5,383 nucleotides of DNA from Bacteroidales bacterium (GTDB taxonomy: Bacteria > Bacteroidota > Bacteroidia > Bacteroidales > UBA12077), in NCBI GenBank assembly GCA_030635365.1, contig DAOVYZ010000272.1, forward strand, positions 1 through 5,383, in the 5' to 3' direction. The notes beneath the pieces were generated by a model that saw only the letters and a list, made by a program, of their open reading frames with translations, was not told the DNA's origin and made no database searches. This document shows positions 1-5,383 of this stretch, one piece after another. A program made the translations under genes and the position numbers. The stretch's first letter is position 1. The number at the start of each line of letters is the position of its first letter.

Positions 1-114
1 AAGGTTGTAAATATATTTATAACACTTGTAACGCTATTATTTGAGCAATTATACGAAATGTTTGAACCACGAAATGATTTTAAAATAATAATGGGGAATT
101 ATTTGGTTTGCTAA
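1..114 (+). CDS. Possible 3' end of a gene entering from the left edge, unrecognised
   Basis: A plus-strand frame is open from the first base to a TAA stop at 112-114 (37 codons). The encoded tail is hydrophobic at first (IFITLVTLLFEQLY) and ends in DFKIIMGNYLVC. I do not recognise a family. An ATG at 58 lies inside this frame, but the frame is already open before it, so a gene fragment cut by the window edge is more natural than an 18-codon ORF. A frame of this length can occur by chance in AT-rich DNA. The main support is its ending beside an inverted repeat shared with the opposing reading frame that stops at 125. Confidence 0.3.
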   Translation, partial: KVVNIFITLVTLLFEQLYEMFEPRNDFKIIMGNYLVC

Positions 115-134
115 GTTGACTTTATCAGCAAACC
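105..134. repeat. Inverted repeat between two convergent reading-frame ends
   Basis: The arms GGTTTGCT (105-112) and AGCAAACC (127-134) are perfect 8-base complements around a 14-base loop. The plus frame stops with TAA at 112-114 and the minus frame stops with TGA at 127-125, so the first base of each stop lies at the inner end of an arm. As a result both predicted proteins end in Val-Cys. It could fold as a bidirectional hairpin in either transcript. No run of T follows it on either strand, so it is not a canonical intrinsic terminator. Confidence 0.45.
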
Positions 135-346
135 CTAATTAACGGATAAATTTTCTTAACCTCCTTTTGTTGAATTTGTGAAAGTTCATCATAACTCAAG
201 TTATATTTTTTTCTTGCATAATTTTCTCTATACTCATAGATAACTGTTCTTGCCATATCTTGGTATCCCATATAAGTTGTAAATACCGTCTTATTATCAT
301 CCCATATTATTCCGTTTTCCTTTTCTTTAGAATTGAAATTACGCGA
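125..346 (-). pseudogene. 5'-truncated minus-strand gene remnant, unrecognised
   Basis: On the minus strand a frame is open from 346 (just after an in-frame stop at 349-347) to TGA at 127-125, about 73 codons. The composition is protein-like, soluble and rich in Lys, Glu and Tyr, with segments such as GIIWDDNKTVFTTYMGYQDM and YEYRENYARKKYNLSYDEL. The end (QQKEVKKIYPLIRVC) suggests a C-terminal helix. The coding-like character continues upstream of the first ATG (271), so the 48-codon ATG ORF is probably only the tail of a longer gene whose front is missing. Its left neighbour converges on it, and on its upstream side a plus-strand DUF3858 remnant starts within a few bases. I recognise no family and assign no function. 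A short intact gene starting at 271 is the alternative. Confidence 0.45.
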
Positions 347-659
347 TTATGCTTCAAAAAGTGGCACACGTATGTTTATCCCATTAAATGTTATGAATAA
401 ACGTTCTTTTGTTCCAAAGAAAATGACTGAGCGTAAAACCGATATTGTTTATAGGAATGCGTTTATTGATGTAGATTCCATAACATATACAATTCCGGAA
501 GAATATGAAATAGAATATATTCCAGAGTCTTTTATTATGAATACGGAGTTTGGTAATTATTCTATAGCAATAGAATCAAGTGAAAATACTTTTTTTACTT
601 TACATCTTTCTCAATCCATTTCGACCGGTCGGGCAGTGCCGGAGTATTGGGTTTTGTAA
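333..659 (+). pseudogene. Remnant of a DUF3857-family transglutaminase-like protein (C-terminal DUF3858 part only)
   Basis: The frame encodes SGTRMFIPLN, an R.TDIVYRNAFIDVDS-type stretch, YTIPEEYEIEYIP and FGNYSIAIESS. This pattern resembles the C-terminal DUF3858 domain of Bacteroidota proteins that carry DUF3857, a transglutaminase core and DUF3858 (recognised from memory, no search run). Such proteins are normally several hundred residues long; only about 85 family-like residues remain. The DUF3857 and transglutaminase parts are absent: upstream, the opposite strand holds an unrelated reading frame. The only start is a TTG at 333, probably not a real initiator because family-like sequence begins almost at once (KLRDYASKSGT). 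The match appears to end near 590. The last 20 or so codons to the TAA at 657-659 are read antisense through the 3' end of the S41 protease gene and are probably not native. I infer a non-functional fragment left by rearrangement. If expressed, it would lack any enzymatic domain. Confidence 0.6.
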
Positions 660-3600
660 CCGGATTTTCTTCCAATTGTTTTAGCAATACTTCAACCGCT
701 TTTTCAATACATGGGTCTTTACCTTTAGCTATTAAATGAGGCTCATCAATGACTTCAATATCGGGATAAACACCGATTCCTTCAATAATCCATTCCGAGT
801 TTTCATCGTAAACGCCAAATCTTGGCACTGCAATATAACCTCCATCTACTAAACCGGCATTACCACTAATACCTACTAAACCACCCCAGGTTCGTGTTCC
901 AATTAAGGTACCTAATCCTTTTTTCTTGAAATAATATGGGAAAGCATCACCACCCGACGATGAGTAACCATTAATTAACATTACTTTTGGCCCGTCATGA
1001 GCAATACCGGGTGTTTTCATAGGTTGTAACCCATTTCTGTGCCAATAACTTAATGTTTTACGGTCTAATAAGTCAGCCATCTGTCCTGGTATAAAACCAC
1101 CACCATTGTACCGGTCATCAATTATTAGTGCTTCTTTGTCGTGGAATTCATACAATCCCCGGTGCAATTCATAGTTTCCTTCTCTGGCAGTATTCGGTAC
1201 ATGTATATAGCCAATTCTTCCACCCGATAATTTGTCAACCATTTCACGGCGCTTCTCAACCCAGTTTAGATAAAAAAGTTGAAGTTCACTATTAATAGGT
1301 TTTACTTCGTATGTTTTTGCTCCTGTTGTTGATGCAGTTGAATTTACAGTAACTGTAATAATTTTACTAACAGTATTTTCCAGGAATTTGTACGGATTAT
1401 CAGCTAAAGTAAGATCATTCCCATTAATATTTAATAAATAGTCACCTTCTTTAATATTAATTCCTTGTTCAGTTAATGGAGATCTTCTTCCGTTATTCCA
1501 ATTTTCACCTTTGTATATTTTTGATATTATGTAACGATTTTCATTTTTGTCCGGTTTAAGATCGGCTCCAAGTAATCCACCATCAATACGTTTTACACGT
1601 TCAAAATCGCCATAATTATCATAGGCATGGCCAGTGTTTGCTTCAGCAATTATTTCACATAAAATATAATCCAGGTCTGCTCTATGGCTAACATAAGGTA
1701 ATAATTGCCCGTGTTTTTCTTTTAGGCTATTCCAGTCAATATTATGCATATTAGAGACGTAAAAATAATCGCGAAAAATTCTCCAACCATCGGTATAAAT
1801 TTGTTCCCATTCTTTTTTAGGGTTAATTTTCATTTCAACATCACTTAAATCAAGTTTTCCATCTCCGGCTTTTTGATTTGGTGAGATATCTACAATACCA
1901 TAATTCCCCCTGTTTTGATACATGATCTTTTTACCATCGGCTGATAAAATTGCCCTTCTGCCTCCTGATACTATAACTTCACTTTTTTCTTTTGCAATAT
2001 CATATTTGTTTATACCATCGTTATTAGAATACAGTATTCCACCATCAACAGCCAATAAATTATTATAATTACCTGCTTCAACAGGGAAATCCATTATTCG
2101 ATTTTCAATTCCTGCAAAATCAAAGGATATTTTTATATCATCTTTTTTAGATACTTTGTCTTCTTTATCATCAGATTTTATTGACTCAACATCATTTTTG
2201 TATTTAAATAATTTTGGACTATTATTTCTTAATGCAATTGCATATATGCGTGTTGCATCATTATACAAGTAGTCGAACTCAAAACTTGAGAAAGCAAGAT
2301 TAAAATCCCTGTTTGATAAAAAGAAGATATAATTACCATCTTTTGAAAATACAGGATTATTATCATTGAAAGTATCATCAGTTAATTTGTAGTTCTTGCC
2401 TGTTTCAATATTATAAACCCAAATAGCACTATTTCTATTTGGGCTATTTTTCGAATAGATTACCCACTTAGAATCTGGAGAAATTTGAAAATCTCTTAAT
2501 TCAGCAGAATATGCTTTTGTTATAACTTTTATTTCGCCCGACTCTATATTTAAATACTGTAGTTTTAATGTTCGGTCAAAATAGACCAAAAACTTACTAT
2601 CAGGTGACCAGTAGGGTAAATATTTCCAGGCTTTAGAGTTAAAAGTTATTTGTTTAGCTTTTGCTCCCTTATTATTTTCAAATAAATATATTTCATATTC
2701 CCCGGTAGCATCAGAAATGTATGATATATACTTTTTATCAGGAGACCAACTTGGGTACATTTCTCGTATACCTTGAGTATTAGTTAAATTTTCTGTTACT
2801 CCGTTTTTAGCCGGAACTGAGAAAATATCACCACGCGCATCCATTAAAGCTCTTTTACCTGTTGGCGATATGGCAACCATATCAATAAATTCACTTACGT
2901 TTTTGTAATAGGGTAAAATGTTAGGGTTATCAAAATTAATATTAATACTTACTTTTTCAGTTTGCCCGGTTTCTAAATTTAACTTATAAATAAATCCACC
3001 ATTCTCGTATGCAATCATACCATTTTCTCCGGAAGGCCACATAACATCGAATTCGGAGTGAGTGGTAATTTGCTTAATTTCTTTCGTATTAAGATCGTAA
3101 CTATGGATGTTTAAAGTTAAATTTCTGTCGGAGGCAAAATATATTTTGTTTTTATGCCACACAGGAATTTGATCTGTTCCTACAAAATTTGTTATTCTTT
3201 CAGAGTTATCATTCTGAAGGTCATAAACCCAAATATCAGAGGCACGGCCACCTTTATAACGCTTCCATGTTCTGAATTCCCTACTAACAGGGGTAAAGCA
3301 TAATTTTGTTGCATCAGGTGATAATACTCCAAAACCACCGTTAGTAATTTGTAGTGGCTTTTCAAAACCACCATCAATATTTACTAAATAATATTTGCCA
3401 TTTCTTTCACCAAAAGGAGTTCTGTTAGCTCGTACTAAAATATTTTTGCTATCAGGTGCCCAGTCCAAAACAACATAATCATATCCACCTCTTGGAGGCA
3501 TCTCTCCAACATCATTATAAAATGTAAGTTGTTTAGGTGTTCCACCTGCTGAAGGCATTACGTAAACTTGCCTGTTTCCTGAATATTCAGCCGAAAAAGC

Positions 3601-3843
3601 AATCCATTCACCATTTGGCGAAATTTTGGGGAATAGTTCCAGTCCTTTGTGTGATGTCAACCTTTTTGCATCACCACCATTTGAATTTACTGTCCAAATA
3701 TCACCGGCATAAACAAAAGTAATTTGCTCTTTATTAATATCAGGGAAGCGAAGCAAACGTGCATCCTTCTGAGCCTTTATTAGAGATGTTGTTAAAACAA
3801 TCAGTAAGACAATTACTAAAGATTTAATTTTGAGTTTTTGCAT
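595..3843 (-). CDS. Exported tricorn-like protease, S41 family (two beta-propeller regions, PDZ, S41)
   Basis: This 1082-residue protein is close to the length of archaeal tricorn, a serine protease that degrades oligopeptides. Residues 1-24 form a Sec signal peptide (KLKIKSLVIVLLIVL, likely cut at IKA/Q), so it should act in the periplasm, unlike cytosolic tricorn. Residues 40-310 and 320-655 hold PD40/WD40-like propeller blades with repeated SPD motifs (WAPDSKN 128, WSPDKKY 366, WSPDSKF 412, ISPDSKW 454). An acidic/lysine linker lies at 556-569. A tricorn-type C1 region spans about 678-745, a PDZ domain about 753-850 and the S41 core about 860-1035. The catalytic residues are inferred by motif: His739 in NTGHAY, Ser963 in YSSSGGDAF and Glu1021 in IEGIGVYPD, with RYNGGG at 911-916 for the oxyanion hole. 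Tricorn has Ser before the His; here it is Gly738. ATG at 3843 is chosen for the signal peptide; only a weak purine stretch (AAAAGAAAAA) precedes it. The gene is monocistronic as seen and divergent from the DksA-like gene. No tricorn-partner aminopeptidase is visible. Family assignment is very secure; substrate is unknown. Confidence 0.96.
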   Translation of the reverse strand: MQKLKIKSLVIVLLIVLTTSLIKAQKDARLLRFPDINKEQITFVYAGDIWTVNSNGGDAKRLTSHKGLELFPKISPNGEWIAFSAEYSGNRQVYVMPSAGGTPKQLTFYNDVGEMPPRGGYDYVVLDWAPDSKNILVRANRTPFGERNGKYYLVNIDGGFEKPLQITNGGFGVLSPDATKLCFTPVSREFRTWKRYKGGRASDIWVYDLQNDNSERITNFVGTDQIPVWHKNKIYFASDRNLTLNIHSYDLNTKEIKQITTHSEFDVMWPSGENGMIAYENGGFIYKLNLETGQTEKVSININFDNPNILPYYKNVSEFIDMVAISPTGKRALMDARGDIFSVPAKNGVTENLTNTQGIREMYPSWSPDKKYISYISDATGEYEIYLFENNKGAKAKQITFNSKAWKYLPYWSPDSKFLVYFDRTLKLQYLNIESGEIKVITKAYSAELRDFQISPDSKWVIYSKNSPNRNSAIWVYNIETGKNYKLTDDTFNDNNPVFSKDGNYIFFLSNRDFNLAFSSFEFDYLYNDATRIYAIALRNNSPKLFKYKNDVESIKSDDKEDKVSKKDDIKISFDFAGIENRIMDFPVEAGNYNNLLAVDGGILYSNNDGINKYDIAKEKSEVIVSGGRRAILSADGKKIMYQNRGNYGIVDISPNQKAGDGKLDLSDVEMKINPKKEWEQIYTDGWRIFRDYFYVSNMHNIDWNSLKEKHGQLLPYVSHRADLDYILCEIIAEANTGHAYDNYGDFERVKRIDGGLLGADLKPDKNENRYIISKIYKGENWNNGRRSPLTEQGINIKEGDYLLNINGNDLTLADNPYKFLENTVSKIITVTVNSTASTTGAKTYEVKPINSELQLFYLNWVEKRREMVDKLSGGRIGYIHVPNTAREGNYELHRGLYEFHDKEALIIDDRYNGGGFIPGQMADLLDRKTLSYWHRNGLQPMKTPGIAHDGPKVMLINGYSSSGGDAFPYYFKKKGLGTLIGTRTWGGLVGISGNAGLVDGGYIAVPRFGVYDENSEWIIEGIGVYPDIEVIDEPHLIAKGKDPCIEKAVEVLLKQLEENPVTKPNTPALPDRSKWIEKDVK

Positions 3844-3905
3844 AATGTTTTTCTTTTAAATTTTATTGTTTAGACTATATTATTCTCAAATTGATTAATT
3901 GAAAA

Positions 3906-3935
3906 TTTGAAAGTATAAAAAAAATAGTACATTCG
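3906..3935 (+). promoter_or_regulatory. Candidate Bacteroidota-type promoter for the DksA-like gene
   Basis: TTTG at 3906-3909 and TACATTCG at 3928-3935 are separated by 18 bases. The second box matches the Bacteroidota -7 consensus TAnnTTTG at five of six fixed positions, and TTTG matches the -33 element. Transcription would begin near 3940, leaving a leader of about 25 bases before the ATG at 3968. The spacer of 124 bases (3844-3967) is very AT-rich and must also hold the promoter of the leftward S41 gene. For that direction I see only weak candidates, such as TACTTTCA read on the minus strand around 3910-3917. Confidence 0.42.
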
Positions 3936-3967
3936 AAATTTAAAATAGTTAAATTATATTGAAAGAA

Positions 3968-4300
3968 ATGGATGATAAAATAAAAAATGAAGTTAAAGAT
4001 AAGATTTTAGAGGAAATAGAGAAAACAAAAAAATCAATTCAGGAATATAAAGAAATTACAAAACCTATAGCTCCGGAAAATGCTATTGGGAGAGTATCGA
4101 GGATGGATGCCATAAATAACAAGAGTGTTGCGGAAGCAGCTTTGCGAAAAGCCGAAGAAAAGTTTTCCAATCTTAAATATATGCTAACCCAGGTAGGAGA
4201 AAATGAATTTGGTTTATGTGTAAAATGTAAAAGGCAAATACCTATAGGCAGAGTTCTTTTAATGCCGCAAAGCAGGTATTGTGTTAATTGTGCCCAATAA
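3968..4300 (+). CDS. Short TraR/DksA-family C4 zinc-finger protein
   Basis: The 110-residue product has two predicted helices that would pair as a coiled coil (about 1-32 and 50-76), followed by a C4 zinc finger: Cys84 and Cys87 (GLCVKCKRQIPIGR) and Cys105 and Cys108 (RYCVNCAQ). This is the DksA/TraR plan: proteins that insert a coiled coil into the secondary channel of RNA polymerase and alter initiation, often with ppGpp. It is shorter than E. coli DksA (151 residues) and stops two residues after the last Cys, so the C-terminal helix is missing. The tip between the helices reads NAIGRVSRMDAIN and lacks the DxxDxA motif of classical DksA. A GR.SRMDA tip is, from memory, shared by a subfamily of short DksA-like proteins. 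The ATG at 3968 is preferred over an in-frame TTG at 3959; GAAAG at 3961-3965 is a weak ribosome site. It is divergent from the S41 gene. Family is secure; its target genes and whether it acts as a true DksA are unknown. Confidence 0.93.
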   Translation: MDDKIKNEVKDKILEEIEKTKKSIQEYKEITKPIAPENAIGRVSRMDAINNKSVAEAALRKAEEKFSNLKYMLTQVGENEFGLCVKCKRQIPIGRVLLMPQSRYCVNCAQ

Positions 4301-4454
4301 AAACCAGGTTGTTCGAATTCGTTCAATTTACGTCTGTTATCGTTCAAAAAATTATAAAATAGAATTTTTCTAAATCCTTATAAGTGTTTCTATTTTAATA
4401 ACTAAATAGGTTTTGGTATTTTGTTTGTTCAGGAGTTTTGTTAAAAAGATACTA

Positions 4455-5383
4455 ATGAGTTCACCCTATTTTCAGATATCAAAATTATCTTTTATTGCTA
4501 TTTCTCTTATAATTTTATTTGGATCTTGTAAAAAGGAAAAAGTAAAAAAAGAATACCGGCCTTCAAAAGCTCATGAAACTTATATATACTCATTAAAAAA
4601 GGCAAACCTGGATAAAACTTCCTTATACAAACGTTTTGTTCAAGTTTCAGAACAAGCTTTAACAGAAGCCCTAAATATAACTATACCATATTCCGAAGCA
4701 TTTTATATTGATCATTCCGATCCATTAGCTCTTGGATATAGGTTTGTTTTGGAAAGAGGGCAAAAAGTAAAGATAAAGGCAGAAATTGTAACTACAGATA
4801 GTGTTATACTATTTATGGATGTCTTTAGAAAAAGAGAAACTGAAGAGGATGGTTATCATTTGGTTGCTAGTGCAGATAAAGATTCACTATATATGGAATT
4901 TATTGCAAGGCGAAAGGCAGAATATGTATTAAGAGTTCAACCTGAGTTATTATGTGATATACAGTGTAACATAATAATTGAAAAGGAATCTTCAATGTTA
5001 TTCCCGGTAATAGGTAAAAATAAAACCGCAATACAGAGTTTTTTTGGTGATCCAAGGGATGGAGGAAGAAGAGTTCATCATGGGGTTGATATTTTTGCTT
5101 CACGTAATACAGAAATTATTGCATCTGTAGAAGGATATGTTGGTGCTACAGGGAATAGGGGCATTGGAGGAAAACACGTTTGGGTATATTACCCTTCATT
5201 AGGTATAAACTGTTACTATGCGCATTTGGAAACTATAATAGCAAAAAGAGGAACTAAAGTTAAGCCAGGGTCAATAATAGGTACCGTTGGCAATACAGGG
5301 AATGCAAAATATACACCACCTCATTTACATTTTGGAATTTATCAGAGCGCAGTAGGCCCTGTTGATCCATATTATTTTATTGC
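4455..5383 (+). CDS. M23 (LytM-type) metallopeptidase lipoprotein with PPC-like domain, 3' end outside window
   Basis: The frame is open from ATG 4455 to the window edge (309 complete codons, no stop). Residues 1-24 form a lipoprotein signal (LSFIAISLIILFGSC), with Cys25 as the lipidated residue, followed by a basic KKEKVKKE stretch. This is not the acidic pattern linked to surface export, so periplasm-facing anchoring is likelier. Residues about 90-178 look like a beta-sandwich PPC-like domain (LGYRFVLERGQKVKI, AEYVLRVQPELL). The M23 domain occupies about 183-309 with all expected residues: His208 and Asp212 (HHGVD), His257 (YYAHL), His290 and His292 (HLHFG). By analogy with LytM, His208, Asp212 and His292 bind zinc, and His257 and His290 assist catalysis. 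The predicted role is endopeptidase cleavage of peptidoglycan cross-bridges or other peptides in the envelope. ATG 4455 fits the signal peptide. The 154-base spacer from the DksA-like gene shows no clear terminator, so co-transcription is possible. GPVDPYYFI at 301-309 is usual near the end of this domain, so probably only a short tail is missing. Confidence 0.94.
   Translation, partial: MSSPYFQISKLSFIAISLIILFGSCKKEKVKKEYRPSKAHETYIYSLKKANLDKTSLYKRFVQVSEQALTEALNITIPYSEAFYIDHSDPLALGYRFVLERGQKVKIKAEIVTTDSVILFMDVFRKRETEEDGYHLVASADKDSLYMEFIARRKAEYVLRVQPELLCDIQCNIIIEKESSMLFPVIGKNKTAIQSFFGDPRDGGRRVHHGVDIFASRNTEIIASVEGYVGATGNRGIGGKHVWVYYPSLGINCYYAHLETIIAKRGTKVKPGSIIGTVGNTGNAKYTPPHLHFGIYQSAVGPVDPYYFI

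Noticed and set aside
1..600. An insertion sequence or integron explaining the gene fragments
   Set aside because: No transposase or integrase motif, no terminal inverted repeats and no target-site duplication could be seen around the fragment borders.
3192..3377. A 61-codon minus-strand open frame in a second frame of the protease gene
   Set aside because: It lies wholly inside the propeller-coding part of the S41 gene and has no family features.
3537..3722. A 61-codon plus-strand open frame
   Set aside because: It is antisense to the N-terminal propeller of the S41 gene; its His-rich and Lys-rich translation is what antisense of such codons gives.
4314..4321. Palindrome CGAATTCG just after the DksA-like stop codon
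   Set aside because: It is only eight bases with no loop or second copy, so it is too short to support an operator or terminator call.
4039..4347. A 102-codon open frame on the minus strand
   Set aside because: It lies opposite the DksA-like gene, whose zinc-finger motifs show that the plus frame is the coding one; its translation has no recognisable motif.
4347..4369. AAAAATT / AATTTTT hairpin after the DksA-like gene, considered as a terminator
   Set aside because: The 7-base stem is entirely A/T, so it would be unstable, and no T-run follows it; chance is likely in this AT-rich spacer.
4407..4414. TAGGTTTT considered as a -7 promoter box for the M23 gene
   Set aside because: It lacks the final G, and only a TTTC at 16 bases upstream could serve as the -33 box; the match is too weak to list.
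4431..4435. AGGAG considered as the ribosome site of the M23 lipoprotein gene
   Set aside because: It is 19 bases from the ATG at 4455, too far, and no usable in-frame start sits at normal spacing; the signal peptide fits the 4455 start.
4900..5103. A 67-codon minus-strand open frame
   Set aside because: It is antisense to the M23 lipoprotein gene, including its HHGVD zinc motif region, and looks like a by-product of AT-rich coding sequence.

Overview
The window looks like a piece of a Bacteroidota chromosome. It is AT-rich, its genes lack strong Shine-Dalgarno sites at the chosen starts, one divergent spacer carries a near match to the Bacteroidota TTTG / TAnnTTTG promoter, and the protein types fit: an exported tricorn-like S41 protease, a PPC-M23 lipoprotein and a DUF3857/DUF3858 remnant. 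Genus-level placement is not possible from this sequence alone.

Layout. Positions 1-594 are a patchwork of what look like 3' gene ends. A short open frame enters from the left edge and stops at 114 (+). A 5'-less reading frame on the minus strand ends at 125. These two converge on a small inverted repeat that contains the start of both stop codons. From about 330 to 590 there is a plus-strand remnant of a DUF3857-family transglutaminase-like protein (its C-terminal DUF3858 part only), missing both its front and its last residues. From 3843 down to 595 (-) lies one large intact gene for an exported tricorn-type protease (1082 residues: signal peptide, two beta-propeller regions, PDZ, S41 catalytic domain). 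It is divergent from a short TraR/DksA-family zinc-finger protein (3968-4300, +). After a 154-base spacer, a lipoprotein with a PPC-like domain and a LytM/M23 peptidase domain begins at 4455 (+) and runs off the right edge.

Functionally, the two large genes are envelope hydrolases: one predicted to degrade peptides in the periplasm, the other to cut peptidoglycan cross-links or related peptides. The small DksA-like protein is a predicted RNA-polymerase-binding regulator. The sequence does not show that they form one pathway, and the S41 gene is transcribed away from the other two. No tRNA, rRNA, CRISPR array, insertion sequence or transposase was seen. I found no convincing new multi-gene system. 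The most unusual parts are the decayed junction zone at the left end, the sequence of the DksA-like tip, and the altered active-site residues of the tricorn homologue.
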